The notes beneath the pieces were generated by a model. The model ran no database searches and was not told where the DNA came from. It saw only the letters and a list, made by a program, of their open reading frames with translations. Below are positions 12,511 to 24,993 of a stretch of DNA of 64,000 bases, piece after piece. The position numbers and the translations under genes are program-made. Source of the stretch: Adiantum capillus-veneris (taxonomy: Eukaryota > Streptophyta > Polypodiopsida > Polypodiales > Pteridaceae); contig CM043963.1 of assembly GCA_014529385.2 (NCBI GenBank), forward strand, positions 4,219,001-4,283,000, given 5' to 3'. Numbering within the stretch: position 1 is the first letter of the stretch; the number at the start of each line of letters is the position of its first letter.

Positions 12511-14048
12511 AAAATAAGCCTGGCCATTAATGTATGCAACAAAATTTGAGTGCTTAGTGAACTGTTAGAGGCCGTGCCTGTACTTGGAGTGGGGAAAGTG
12601 CGTCACCTTTAATGCATGTTAGAGATACGCAAGAGAATACATGCTCCATCGAGGTCAAATGCTTCATAAGCAATTGACAACCCTGCTATTATTACATCAA
12701 TTCATGGTCGATGATCAAAATATGTATGCTAAGTGCCTTATGCCAGTCTCATACATTACCTTATGTAGAGATACGGCCAGAATTGTGTAACTAGTTATGC
12801 AGATGACAACAAACAAAAAATCAACTGCATACCTCGTTAAGCACTCCAGCCGCCCAATCTTATCGACCCAAAAATCGAATGATTCGGAAGCAGTAAGAAA
12901 ACGAGAAATGATTTTCTAGACACTGTTGTTTGGTGCAATAGATGATCTACTCCTGCTATCAAGGGCATTGCCCTATGCGCAAGAAAAGTGGACATAATGA
13001 CCATGGGCATATCTTGACCCATAGGTAGTCTCGGAGGGAAACATAGCCAAGATTAGCATAATTACATATTTTTGCAATATTCCTGCACACATAAAACTAT
13101 GAAAACTGCAAGAACGTGAAAACACAAACCTAAGAATTTTAACCTGTAAGAGAGCCATCCTCGTTTTGCCAATGGCCATTGAAGACGTCTATATTAAAAA
13201 ATTGTGTCAGACATGAAGCGATTGTCTTTGACGGTCATGGCTTCACATCTTTAATGATGGAGGATAACCGAAATTCGTGGTTCCCTGGAATCCATCGTTG
13301 GGTCGAAGGCAACAGACAATGGTTCTCATGGACCCCTTCCATGCCTTGCATGAAGCTTGCAGGAGTTTGGTTCTCGTCCCAACTGTGTCAAAGTTTCTCC
13401 AATTCTAAAAAATCCATGCCTCAGACTTGCTGAATTCCAGTCTATGACCATCATCATGGCCAAGATGTTGTGCCTTGGCTTTACCTAAAGAAGCCGATGA
13501 TCCACCACTTGAGATGGTTTTGCAAATTCACAAATTTCTTTGTAATTTTCAGTAATTTTCAGAGTGTGCAGGGATTTGCTTCGCCCTCGCCGCATCGGCT
13601 CTTGTATTGTCCCTTGGAGGTAACTGATTGCCTCGCCTTGCGAGAGGAGGTCAGATGAGGAGAAGTGTGCCCTTACGAGTGTGCTTCTGCTGTGGGAAAG
13701 GCCCCTAGGGTGACCTTAAGGCACCCAAAAGAAAAGAAAGAAAGAAAAAATCAAGCTCCATACTGTGCAGGGCGATGGCGCGTCGACAGTACCAGCGAGA
13801 TTCGCTCCTACCGAGTGGTGTGAGCCTCGGTTGAGCGCCATGCAGAAACGATTTTTACGCAAATATTCACGGCGACCCGCTTCGCTTGCATGCTAGAATT
13901 GTTTGCGCAGTCGGCTCCGTCCCCCTCCTTGCAGAAAGCTGTCATCACCTGTTTCTTGGCGGCCTCGAGTTCTTCCTCTTAAGGGGCCATGCCCATGACA
14001 TCCACAAGCTCCTCCATCTCCTGCTTAGGGCGGCTGCCCACGATCGGG

Positions 14049-14049
<1 letters not shown>

Positions 14050-14086
<37 letters not shown>
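14050..14086. repeat. (GA)n microsatellite
   Basis: Pure GA dinucleotides, about 37 bases. Confidence 0.95.
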
Positions 14087-14088
<2 letters not shown>

Positions 14089-14198
14089 ATGTTAGCAAGA
14101 CCATGCATGCAACCGTATCAGAGCTCAGGGGAGGGAGGAGCTATGGAGGAGGAGGAAGCCTTGCGGAGGAAGAGGAAGCCTTGCACGGATGATTGCAT

Positions 14199-14200
<2 letters not shown>

Positions 14201-14244
<44 letters not shown>
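14201..14244. repeat. (CT)n microsatellite
   Basis: Pure CT dinucleotides, about 44 bases, complementary to the GA array at 14050-14086. Confidence 0.95.
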
Positions 14245-14247
<3 letters not shown>

Positions 14248-15529
14248 ATGGGAGTTTTTGACACCACCATGGCTGCAGGAATCGGCTCTGTGTAGAACCA
14301 AAGTCGAGAAGCGCATGGCGGGAAGGGCCGCTTGCGGGAGGGGGAGAGGAAGATCAACCTGCACCATTTCGGGCGGGCCTGGCACCAAAATAGCATGCCT
14401 TCGTGTTGCCATCAGTTTTCGTTTCATGGCTGAAAGCATCCAGTGCCAACATAAGCCAGCGCAAGCGGTTTCCTCACTGTCTACAGAACACGCCATCGCT
14501 GCAGCAAGTTTAGGGTTTTTTTTTTTCACACACAGGCGCCCACAGGCCTTTGGCCTTAGGGCACATATTTTAAAAAGAAACTTGGGGCAAGTGCCCACGG
14601 GCAATTCACTGCACTTCGACCCCAACCTCCGGTACGAAATCGAAGCACGCAAGGGGAGAAGTGCATCCAGCATGCATGAAAGAGAGTTGCAGGGGTTGCC
14701 TAAATTGGCATGTAAACAAATTCCAAAAAAAAAGTGACACTCTTCAGCATGGACAACCTTTCAAGGAAAGATGGCTGCATGACGGCATCGCAGAGATCGA
14801 TTTTTCTCACAAATTTGATCTTTTCCAACCGCGACAAAGACCAGAGACCAGACTGGATTATAAGGTTTGAGCTTCCATATTCTTTTGGTTTTCATAGTTC
14901 TATGTATACTATTGCATTGCAAGAACAATTCATTAAGTAACATGTTAACCTTGACCATGGTACACTGTGAGATTACCTTAGAGATGGGTATGGCCATGAT
15001 CAATGCAATACATCCAATTTATAGCTGGGCATTATCGTGATTTGGACTAAGGAGCAAGGCTCCAATAGAGATAACCCATGCAAGGGATTTTTGGCACTCT
15101 ACCGAGGCAAGGTTGTCTTGTCGTACATACAACTCAGACATGGCCGGTGCCTTATAAGGCAATGGTGATTGGCAAGCCTGATCATTAATTCAATTCTCAG
15201 AAGCAGACGATCCGAAATACTGAAGTTGAATCCACTGTCGCCATTGTCTATGCAACCAAACATCAGTATCAGGAAAATCTTTTCTCGGTTTTCTTCTTGT
15301 TGGCAACTCGTTCGATTCTTACGGCGGCAAGCTTCATCAGTAAGTGTACTTAATAAGGTACGCAATTGATTTTTTGGTGCAGCATGTGTTTGATAGCTAC
15401 AATATGCAATAGACGTGCATACAATGTGCATACACTTTAGGCATGCACATCACAAGCATGGCTTGTGAAAATTACTGTACGTACCAAAACGTTGGTTTGT
15501 TTAAAGATTGGAATGAAGCATGGCAAAAT

Positions 15530-15870
15530 TGCAATCTCAAGGAGACATGCATGGCCTTTTACTGCACCTGTTTTTGAAGGAAGCAAGGCTTCCATTTACG
15601 ACTCTTACATTAAGATTTTTCCCATTTGGGGTATGCTATGAGCACACCGCCTTGGGGAATTTCTCCAGATGCCTGCAAGATATTTCAGGCCAACTTTGTC
15701 TCGTGGAACAGAGAGCGTTATGATCTACATTTGAGCGAGTTTTTCTTCCGACATCTCCAGGCAACTGGTTACAACAGGATGACTAGGTTGACCGTATTCA
15801 GATTTGTTTATTTTTCCATGTTTACTCATTTCATTTGGAAACTTTTGTCGATTCTGTAAAGCAAAGTGAT
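15530..15870 (+). repeat. Inverted repeat, right arm
   Basis: Partner of 11955-12510. Both arms encode, in the same relative frame, FFPFGVCYEHT followed by LGNFS and LQDISGQ. The conservation could reflect a former coding region, but DNA-level similarity alone can explain it. Confidence 0.65.
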
Positions 15871-17029
15871 GTGATAATTTCACATGAAGCAAGGATTCAC
15901 ACGCTTTCCACGCTACTGCTTATTGATTTGGTATCAAGGGCATTGGCACGCCAGTTTGGGAAACTGTTACAATTAGAAATTTGTTCCCCTGTTATGGGTG
16001 GTGACATCACGTTATGATGCATCACTACCAATGCAGACTATGCAAGGCACTTATGGCTTCGGCTCTCACGCTTGAGGCCATCATAGTGGCCAAGGGCTTA
16101 CAATTTCGCATGCAACGCATGTCGGTCAAGTCGATTCAACTCCACTGCCTCATAAATTATGCTTCCGCTATCACACCAAACACTCTCTCACAGACAAACT
16201 AAGTTCTAGATTGTTTAACTTTTTGGTTGCTGTCAACGCACAATACCACTAAATGGAACCTAAATCTAAGACTTATTTCACAGGCAAAGTGCCATATTAA
16301 GTCATTTTTGTAAAGTCACGACCCCATACCCCAGCTGTGGCTTATGTTTTCTGTTCCCTCTCTCGAAGAGAGCATTATACACAGACTTGCATGCTTATAT
16401 GATAAGCTGCAAGTCAGGCATAAGATGCGTCAGAGCACACAGATTGGGCACAACTATCCAAAGTCGTCACATCAGGAAAGTTCCTCAGCCTAGCATTTTC
16501 TCACTTTCTTTCTTCTTTCCCTCCATGAAAAATGAAAATCTTCTAAGAAGCTTTTGATACATGTTTTGCTCGTGAGTCATCTTGAGCCAAAGTGCTCTAA
16601 CTTATAGCTAGCACATGGCTAAGATGCTACTCAAATTAATCTTCATCGGTTCGTTGATTGAACACTATTTTGCATAAGGGCTATGAGTCAAACAGGCTAA
16701 GAGCCGTTGTCAGGCCAAGGGTAAGACCCAACTATTGGCATTCTTTGGGTGATTGTTTTCAAGATCTACCTAAGGAAGTACACATCGACGTTAATGAACA
16801 AGCAAGAGTCTTGTCATTACGGATGTTTAGGGTGTCATTTTTGCACTACATGTTTTCAGTGCGACACTCAAGTTGAGTTTTTTATAATCTTCAACTCACA
16901 GCAATTGATCTCTACCAGAAAGTATAGATGCAGCAATCAGTTGTGACAACATGGCTGTCCATAAGAGATTGGCAGTTCACTTGTGTGGGTCTCCTGCTCT
17001 CTCTATAGCACTACGGAGTGTCTATGGAC
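15871..17029. other. Unassigned DNA
   Basis: No gene, repeat family or RNA recognised. Reading frames are short (72 codons or fewer) and lack motifs. Confidence 0.4.
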
Positions 17030-19327
17030 ATACTGTTTTGGGGTAAGACCCGGCGGGTGATTGCTACATCACCCCATAGGCATTAAGATCACAGTTTGAT
17101 CTGCATTGAGGATCACAGTTGATCTCTCCCAGTTATACTTTCAAGAAAAGAATTCCACAATCTACCACGCGGTAGCAGACGAACACACTTTTCAAGTTGA
17201 TTCCAATCAATCTGCACACGGTTGACTATGTTGGTTACCGTTATCTACTAGTTGAGCAGTTTCTACAAAGAGTCTAATCAAGGCATTTGACTACGTAGAT
17301 TCTAATCCAAGGGCTTGGATTGCAAAGGCAACACCCAGGGTTCCCAGTGCAATGCTGTTTGTTTTTTCACGTAGGGGACGTGCTCCTCTCCATTTGAATA
17401 CGAGAAGTGAACATTACGTTCAAATCTCCAGGTACGCATCTATTGATTTGGTGCTATTCCATTTTTAGTATGCTTTGCTTGGTTTTTCAAGACGTCTAAG
17501 TACGCTTGAATGTTACAGAGCCATGCCAAGGGCATGTCGGCACAAAGTATTTTGGGCCAAGTGTCCAATCTATCTTTTTGTCTTATGCTATTACGAATCT
17601 ACTGGTAGGGTTCAATTTGGCACATGTTGTCACATGGGATACAACATGGTCTAGGAACTCAAGGAGTTCGGTTTAGCCAGTGTGGAGCAAGATAATGAGG
17701 GTCCCTCTCACTCTTGTCGCGGAGTGTTTTGCAGTTCCTCCACACACAAGTACATCTTGTACTTGATGGAGGTCGCTTTTTCGGCCATCCTTATTTGAGA
17801 CAAATTCCACATGTGGTGAATAGGAGTCTCTGGGACTGACACTGGCACCCAATTCTCAATGATGTGTCGCGAAGAAGTCCCTACGTGCTAGTTGCATCCG
17901 TTTATTAGACCATTTGGAGCACACTGTATCAGGAACAATTTAGTGGCCAAAAATTGTCGGGTACTAAGTACAGATTTGTTGCGATGACAAGTGCTGTGAA
18001 ACCACCTTAACGAAGGGTCGTTTCTACATATAGCCAAGTATGCTAAGTTACTGAGAAGGTCTCATGGTTGGTACCTAGGTGTGACTGATCTTTCACATTC
18101 TGTTATGGTCCAACTCTTATTGAAAGGCTTTCACTTACGTACCGTGGAAAGTATCGTCATGAAATTGCGGTTTGGATAAATTTGTGTTAAATGCATGCAC
18201 ACTAAGTGTTATGGGCCCTAGTGTTTAACACTGATTTATTTGGAGTGGCATGCCAATTCATGGACTTTATTCTCTCTGCACCTTTTTGCACTGCATGTGC
18301 AATCTCTCCTGTAGATTTATTATGAGTTTACACCCTGCCATACAAGGCACTGGCTCAGGATGGGTGTCTATGGTTGGATGGTCTAAACTCTAGGAGCTTA
18401 CTCCAATCCACCCGCTTTCAACCTAGTTGGTTGTCTTCACTCCATATAAAATGTATGGTTGGATACTCAATGATTGAGTCCTAGTTTATCGACAGTCAGG
18501 GAAGACTATTTGTAAGTGGTTAGGGAACAACACCTCACTCTTACTGCTGCTCTTCATCTCGTGTTGGATGGGCAACTTACAAATATTTCTTCTGCTAAAG
18601 GATCTGCTAAGGGCATACGTTAGCACAACACGTTTTTGAATAGATGATTTTCTCCCTATTCTAGAATTTGCTTAAGTACGGTTTTTGACTTTGAACACCT
18701 GTTGTGGTGGGGTTGGAGATTGTTTCAATAGTTTCATACGTCAAGGACTTACCAAGTGTGCTGACAAAGTAGGTTGGCAAGTAACCTTCATTAGGGATGA
18801 ACACGTAGTTCTTTGTGTTCCAAACTATTCAGAATTCTAACAAGAGGACACTCCCTGTCTATGAACTTTGCAAGATACTCAGGTGAGTAGGAAATTTGGC
18901 TCACAACTGCATGGAAAGTTACGCCAAGGTTTCCTTGCATTATTCCAGTACCTTCAGAAGATCTGAAAACTGGTTATGCCTTTGGACAACTCTTAGTTGT
19001 GGTTACTCTTTTATAGTACTAAAGTGAGTTATAAATGGAGTTACCATTTAGACCCAAGTGACTCTTAGTTGTGGTTACTCCTTTACAGTACTCAAGTGAG
19101 TTATAAATGGAGTTACCATTTAGACCCAAGTGGTTGCAAAAGGACAACAATGTTGAAAATCAAGATGTTGCTCTTGGTTTCATTGAACCTCCTCACTGCA
19201 CCATTTATCAGTCATACAGACAACTGGCTCACGTATGGGACGTCAATAAAGAAAACATCAGTATTCTTAAGAAGATATTACTACTTGTGTTTTCGAGGAT
19301 GAAAACTCTTCCTTAAGGGGGGAGTAA
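17030..19327 (+). mobile_element. Palindrome left arm: decayed Ty3/gypsy 3' end
   Basis: This arm is the reverse complement of 19514-21131 joined to 40196-40700. Its inner end has a plant gypsy 3' signature: near 19293 one frame reads VFEDENSSLRGE then stop, overlapping a polypurine tract (AAGGGGGGAG, about 19315-19324), and an LTR start TGTCAGGACAAG follows at 19328. A 70-codon frame at 19107-19316 is preserved nearly unchanged in the right arm (19525-19734, minus). The rest of the arm has too many stops to name domains. Confidence 0.7.
18989..19132 (+). repeat. 72 bp tandem duplication
   Basis: Two adjacent 72-base units (18989-19060 and 19061-19132) begin ACTCTTAGTTGTGG and end GACCCAAGTG. 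The right palindrome arm has a single unit, so the duplication arose after the palindrome formed, or one unit was lost from the other arm. Confidence 0.9.
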
Positions 19328-19513
19328 TGTCAGGACAAGGGTCCTACGGGGCAAGGTCCAACCTAGGGGGTCAAGGACCTAGGCCAAGGGCTTGGACTGG
19401 ACTAGTGCGGACTAGGGATCCGCTTAGGGCAAGATCTAGGAGCTAGCCCTAGCCCGGCCCCTAGCCGAAGTCCATGACTGCTCTAGTCCTTAGGTTTGAC
19501 GCTTGTCCTGACA
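19328..19513. mobile_element. Palindrome centre: two truncated gypsy LTR starts facing each other
   Basis: The 186 bases begin TGTCAGGACAAG and end with the exact complement, CTTGTCCTGACA. Each terminus directly abuts a polypurine tract, so each is the first part of a 3' LTR. The inner bases are G/C-rich with CTAG-containing short repeats and are not a perfect palindrome. This is consistent with two LTR fragments joined tail to tail. Confidence 0.7.
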
Positions 19514-21131
19514 TTACTACCCCCTTAAGGAAGAGTTTTCGTCCTCGAAAACACAAGTAGTAATATCTTCTTAAGGATACTGATGTTTTCTTTATTGACG
19601 TCCCATACGTGAGCTAGTTGTCTGTATGACCGATAATTGGTGCAGTGAGGAGGTTCAATGAAAGCAAGAGCAACATCTTGATTTTCAACATTGTTGTCCT
19701 TTTGCAACCACTTGGGTCTAAATGGTAACTCCATTTATAACTCACTTGAGTACTGTAAAGGAGTAACCACAACTAAGAGTTGTCCAAAGGCATAACCAGT
19801 TTTCAGATCTTCTGAAGGTACTCGAATAATGCAAGGAAACCTTGGCGTAACTTTCCATGCAGTTGTGAGCCAGATTTCCTACTCGCGTGAGTATCTTGAA
19901 AAGTTCATAGATAGGGAGTGTCCTCTTGTTAGAATTCTGAATAGTTTGGAACACAAAGAACTACATGTTCATCCCTAATGAAGGTTACTTGCCAACATAC
20001 TTTGTCAGCACACCTGATAAGTCCTTGACGTATGAAACTATTGAAACAATCTCCAACCCCACCACAACAGGTGTTCAAAGTTGAAAACCGTACTTAAGCA
20101 AATTCTAGAATAGGGACAAAATCATCTATTCAGAAATGCGTTGTGCTAACGTATGCTCTTAGTAGATCCTTTAGCAAAAGAAATATTTGTAAGTTGCCCA
20201 TCCAACACGAGATGAATAGCACCAGTAAGAGTGAGGTGTTGTTCCCCAACCACTTACAGACAGTCTTCCTTGACTGTCGGTAAACTAGGACTCAATCATT
20301 GAGTATCCAGCCATATATTTTATATGGAGTGAAGACAACCAACTAGTTTGAAAGCGGGTGGATTGGAGTAAGCTCCTAGAGTTTAGACCATCCAACCATA
20401 GACACCCATCCTGAGCCAGTGCCTTGTATGGCAGGGTGTAAACTCATAATAAAGCTGTAGTAGAGATTGCACTTGTAATACAAACAAGGTGAAGAAAGAA
20501 TAAAGTCCATGAATTTGCATGCCGCTCCAAATAACACTAGGGCCCAAAACTCCTAGTGTGCATGCATTTAACACAAACTTATTCAAACCGCAATTCCATG
20601 ATGAGACTTTTAACGATGCATTCAGGAAAGCCTGGCGACAAAAGTTGGACCACAACAGAATATGACAACCCAGTCACACCTAGGTTCCAACTATGAGACA
20701 TTCTCGTGAATGTAGCATATTTGGCTATATGTAGAAACGAACCTCCGTTAAGGTGGTTTCACAGCACTTGTAATCGAAACAAGTCTGTACTTAGTAACCG
20801 ACAATTTCTGGCCACTAAAATTATTCCTGATACGGTGTGCTCCAAATGGTCGAACGAACGCATGCGACTAGCACATAGGGACTTCGTCGTGACACATCAT
20901 TAGAAATTAGGCGCCAGTGTCAGTCCCAGAGACTCATATTCACCACATGTGGAACATGTCTCAAATAAGGATGGCAGGGAAAGCGACATCCATCAAGTAC
21001 AAATTATATTTGTGGATGGAGGAAACTATGAACACTCCGCGACACGAGTGAGAGGGGCCCTCATTATCATTTCTCCACCCTGGCTAAACCGAACTCCTTG
21101 AGTTCCTAGACCATGTTGTATCCCATGTGAT
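19514..21131 (-). mobile_element. Palindrome right arm, first part: decayed Ty3/gypsy 3' end
   Basis: Complement of the left arm, with the gypsy polypurine tract at about 19517-19526. The 69-codon frame at 19525-19734 differs from its left-arm partner at only a few residues. The arm is cut at 21131 by the copia insertion and resumes at 40196. Confidence 0.7.
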
Positions 21132-21314
21132 TGAAAGCCCAATGTGGTCGCCCAGGTAAGTGGGCGGGCCGCCAGGTATGTACACATATTCTTTTGTAAA
21201 AACCTAATAAGAACTCACTATGCTCTACACATTACAGTAGAGCGAGTTCACCATATCGTCGTGCTCTTCTTCTCGCACTCTCTCTCGCGTCACACTTCCG
21301 CTCGTACTCCTTCA
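21132..21314 (+). repeat. Copia 5' LTR
   Basis: 183 bases from TG to CA. It matches the 3' LTR except for about two substitutions and a 9-base gap immediately after the initial TG, so the short LTR start was lost here. The U3/R/U5 subdivisions were not resolved. Confidence 0.93.
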
Positions 21315-21316
21315 AC

Positions 21317-21328
21317 TGGTATCAGAGC
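21317..21328 (+). promoter_or_regulatory. Copia primer-binding site (tRNA-iMet)
   Basis: TGGTATCAGAGC, two bases after the 5' LTR. It is the usual plant copia primer site, complementary to the 3' end of initiator tRNA-Met. Confidence 0.95.
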
Positions 21329-22411
21329 TCAGATCGAGGCTCGGGGCAGCACTGCGGGAGGCTAGAGTCACCACCTCAGATTGGAGTGAAATTCGACAGG
21401 CGAAGACACGGCCCCAAATCCTGTGGGAGAACCCGAAGGCCTTGGTGTTCTCAAAATTTCATTCTGAGGTCATCTCGGCCACCGTTCGGCTTCGACAAAG
21501 GTCTGTGCAGGCCATTTTTTACTACATGGTCTCGGCGGGTGCAGATCCGACTCTGCAAATTTGGGGTTTTCGGCCTACGACTGCAGGTGCTGAGGATATC
21601 GACACTCCCAGAGTGTTGATTTGTGGCTATCTACACATCGAAGGACGGCTCACAGTTCTTGGAGGCGTGTCACATACGACACGGGCGCATCTACACACAG
21701 ACTGTAGGCGACATCCACTAGTTCATCAGGTAGCTTGTGTTTGCTGCTTGATATTCCAGATTTCATCCTGACATTGCAGGTACTTCCAAATGGGATATAT
21801 TGTCAGAGATGATGTATGTTTGTTGAGGGTTTGCTGGCTATGAGTCACGCAGTAAACAACCGCCGCAGCGGTTACTGCATATAGTGGGAAATTTGTGGAT
21901 GTATGACTTTGTGGGAAGTCTATGTACTGTCAGATTTACTGCAGCCTTTGTTGAGGGTCTAGTGAGGTTTTATTGAGCTGGGGGATTCTCGAATGTTGAG
22001 ATCCTTTCAGTGATACAGGTCTTGGAGCGATCCCTCGAGCACCCTTAGATAGGCAGCTAGGATGTATTGACTGTGAGTTAGACAGTTGGGATTGCATCTT
22101 TGCTTTACTGCCGTTGAGGCATTGTCACAGTCTATGCTTACAAGACAGTGACAGGACAGTGAGAGACAGTACAGGTGCAGGACAGGTTTACCCGCAGCTT
22201 ACAGTGTCAGAGAGACAGTGTTTTTTGAGCTGTTTTTGGTCTGTTTTTTAGTACACCAGAGCCATTTTACAAAGGAGACTCTGTCGAAATTTATGCAGAA
22301 TCTGAAGCTTTCTTGGTTCATTTGACAGGTTGATATTGGTTCAGAGGTCAGTTTACAGGGGAAACTCTGCCGAATTTTTCCCAGGAAAGTAAACCACTGT
22401 GAAGCGTAGCT
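21329..22411 (+). other. Copia 5' leader
   Basis: About 1.1 kb between primer site and gag ATG. No conserved reading frame. The length is on the long side for a copia leader and may hold the packaging signal. Confidence 0.7.
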
Positions 22412-24019
22412 ATGGCTGGATCACAGGACACTGCTCTTTACAATATCAAGAAGCTGGATGGAACCAATTTCCCATTGTGGAAGAAGCAGATTTGGCATGT
22501 GTTGGTACAAAAGAAGCAGATAAAACCTATAAAGCTCAAGGGGATAAAACCAGAAGATATGGACGAAGATGAATGGAGCGAAATGGATGAATTGGCACTT
22601 TCTACCATTATGCTGACTTTGGCAGAAAGAGTTTACTTCAATGTAGCAGACGAGATGTCGGCTTATCAAGCATGGTTAAAGCTGAGTGATCTTTATGAGA
22701 AGCAGAGTGCAGCTTCACAGGTATACTGGCTTAAGAATCTTTTTGACTTGAAGATGAAAGAAGGGACACCTATGTCCAATCATCTGAATGAATACAACAC
22801 AATCTACAGTCAGTTGTCAGCTCAAGGTGTCAAGTTTGATGAACCTGTTAGAGCTATGTTCCTGTTGATCACATTGCTGGAAAGTTGGGACACTTTTCGC
22901 ACAGCTTTGAGTAATTTTGCACCTCCAGATGGTTTGAACATAGCAGGTGTAGAAGGAAGTCTGCTTACTGAAGAAACCAATAGAAAGACAATGGACAAAG
23001 GCAAAAGAACAGCCTTAGTTGTCAGGGGAAGGACCAAAGAAAAGTACAAAGGTGGAAAGAGGAATCAGTCTCGTAGCAAGTCCCGCAGTGCTAAAGGCAA
23101 GAGTGACATAGAATGCTACCATTGTGGCAAGAAGGGTCACATGAAAAGAGACTGCAGAGAATGGAAAGCAGAAAAAGGCAAAGAGAAAGTTGAAGACCAT
23201 GGTGAGAAGAACAAGTCCTCAGTGAAGATTCAAGAAATAAATGTGACAAACACTGTTGCAGAGGATGACAATCTAGTGTCAGGAGACATCTACTTCTTGA
23301 AGAATACAATGGACTCAGCTCTTCTTACAGCATCTGATGGAAATGCACTGAGTGACTGGATTATAGACTCAGGGGCATCACTTCATGTGTCTCCAAACAA
23401 GGAGTGGTTTACCTCTTATGTGACCACTAAAGATCATGTTCGGCTAGGCAATGGGCAGACATGTGAGATCTTAGGTGTTGGGGATGTTCAATTGAAGTTT
23501 CAGAATGGCTCTTCTTTCACGCTGAAGAATGTGAGACATGTTCCCGCAATTACAAAGAGCTTGATCAGCACAGGTTTACTTGATGATGCTGGCTACGTCA
23601 CCACTTTTGGACAGAACATGTGGAAGATATCCAAGGATTCTATGACAGTAGCACATGGAGTAAAGTCTGGAGGACTTTACATGATTTATGTATCAAATGT
23701 CTCTAAAAATGTAATCAATGTAACCGAGCAGCCGAACGTTTCTTTGTGGCATAGCCGGTTAGGACATATGTCCAAGAAGGGAATGGAAATCTTGTCTCGT
23801 TTTGGTTATTTGCCTGGCTTTTCATTTAATGATTTTGAATTCTGTGAACATTGTCTGTATGGTAAGCAAACACAGCAGCCACATAAGCATAGAAGCAGTA
23901 GAAGAGATACACAGTTGGCACTTGTTCATAGTGATTTGTGTGGACCTATGCCTAACCTATCTCTAGGGGGAGCTTCTTACTTTATGACATTTATAGATGA
24001 TTACTCGAGGAAAGTATGA
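22412..24019 (+). pseudogene. Copia polyprotein part 1: Gag, protease, start of integrase
   Basis: 535 codons from the first good ATG after the leader. Residues 1-200 are a copia Gag (LDGTNFPLWK, FDLKMKEG, LNEYN). A basic linker leads to a canonical zinc knuckle CYHCGKKGHMKRDC at about residues 234-247. The protease has WIIDSGASLHVS with the catalytic Asp near residue 319. The GAG-pre-integrase block WHSRLGHMSKKGM is near residue 446. The integrase core begins with HSDLCGPM and FIDDYSRK. The frame stops at TGA 24017-24019, where the family has Trp, so this is probably a TGG to TGA mutation. Confidence 0.93.
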
Positions 24020-24382
24020 GTTTACTTTCTCAAGCACAAGGATGAAGCATTTAGTGTTTTCAAAACGTTTGTGACACTTGTGGAGAATCAGAGTGGCAAG
24101 AAGCTTAAATGCTTACGCACTGACAATGGTGGAGAGTATGTTTCAAAGGCCTTTCAGGACTTTTGTGAGTCAAAAGGTATAAAACGTGAACTTACTGCTC
24201 CTTACAATCCTCCTCAAAATGGTGTTGCTGAGAGGATGAATAGGACCATACAAGAGAAGGTCAGAAGTATGTTGTCTAATGCACAGCTGCCAAATGGGTT
24301 TTGGGCTGAAGCTGTATCAACAGCTGTTCATCTTGTAAATAGATCTCCTAGCAAGGTTTTGCAGAAGGATTCAGTGCCATAG
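24020..24382 (+). pseudogene. Copia polyprotein part 2: integrase core
   Basis: Same frame as part 1 after the TGA. It contains LRTDNGGEYVS (second catalytic Asp) and PPQNGVAERMNRTI (catalytic Glu), so the DDE triad is complete across the stop. It ends at TAG 24380-24382, where relatives have Glu before a VWSGK-type block, consistent with GAG to TAG. Five bases on, G1 is inserted after target bases TATGG. Confidence 0.92.
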
Positions 24383-24391
24383 ATGGTATGG

Positions 24392-24971
24392 TGTTAACCC
24401 TCGTGGCTCACGGACACCCTATCGCCTATGACGGACATTGTAACCGTATTATTTATTTAAGTAGAGTCAGGCACCGGGCTTGTCGGTCCAATAGGGAAAG
24501 GTAGAGTGATCGCCGATGAGAGGCGCACTCTAACACGAACATGCTAGGGTTAGTTGGCTAAGCATGGGCGCCCAAGTGTGAATGGGGTGAGCTCACATAA
24601 AAGCCAATTAAACCTAAAATTGAGTCATTCTCTCATTGTGCAATAGAAGCTGCTGTTGCTCCATCTCCACCTTCTCCTTCACCATCTCCTTGTGTGTGCG
24701 CGTGTGAGAGAGAGAGAGAGTGTGAGAGTGTGTGTGCGATCGAGCGTTGCGGCGGCACGACGGCGGCGAGGCGGTTGAGCGCGGCGTAGCGGCGTCTCCC
24801 TCTTCTTCGCGGCGAGGAATCCTCTACGGCAGGAGCATAAGGCGGTGAGTGACACACCATTGCCCTCTTTGAGCTTACTAGTTAAACTAGTTGTGTGCTT
24901 GGAGCCGTCTGCGGCTCGTACACGGTGTATCGGCAAGTCCCTTGCTTCGACAGTGCGGCAAGGAGCGCACA
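24392..24971 (+). repeat. G1 5' LTR
   Basis: 580 bases, TGTTAACCC...GCGCACA. It contains a TATA-like CATAAAAG at about 24596-24603 after a GGTGAGCTCA block, a short GT/GA microsatellite near 24695-24740, and a splice-donor consensus G|GTGAGT at 24845. The same order is seen in the G2 and G3 LTRs. Confidence 0.95.
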
Positions 24972-24975
24972 TTTT

Positions 24976-24993
24976 TGGCGCCGCTGCCGGGGA
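24976..24993 (+). promoter_or_regulatory. G1 primer-binding site (tRNA-Asp-like)
   Basis: TGGCGCCGCTGCCGGGGA, four bases after the LTR. It is nearly the complement of the plant tRNA-Asp 3' end, as used by Athila/Tat-type gypsy elements. Confidence 0.85.

Larger units (their letters stand above)
12511..15529. other. DNA between the inverted repeat arms
   Basis: No gene could be named. It contains a GA array (14050-14086) and a CT array (14201-14244) about 115 bases apart that could pair with each other. A 182-codon frame on the minus strand (14125-14673) and an overlapping 159-codon plus frame (14258-14737) run through this low-complexity region and show no domain. I do not call either a gene. 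Confidence 0.4.

Noticed and set aside
14125-14737. Overlapping 182-codon minus and 159-codon plus frames
   Set aside because: Low-complexity DNA with CT array, no domain, no comparative support; either could be chance.
17030-19327. A DNA transposon with long terminal inverted repeats
   Set aside because: Arm ends carry gypsy polypurine tracts and LTR starts; no transposase.
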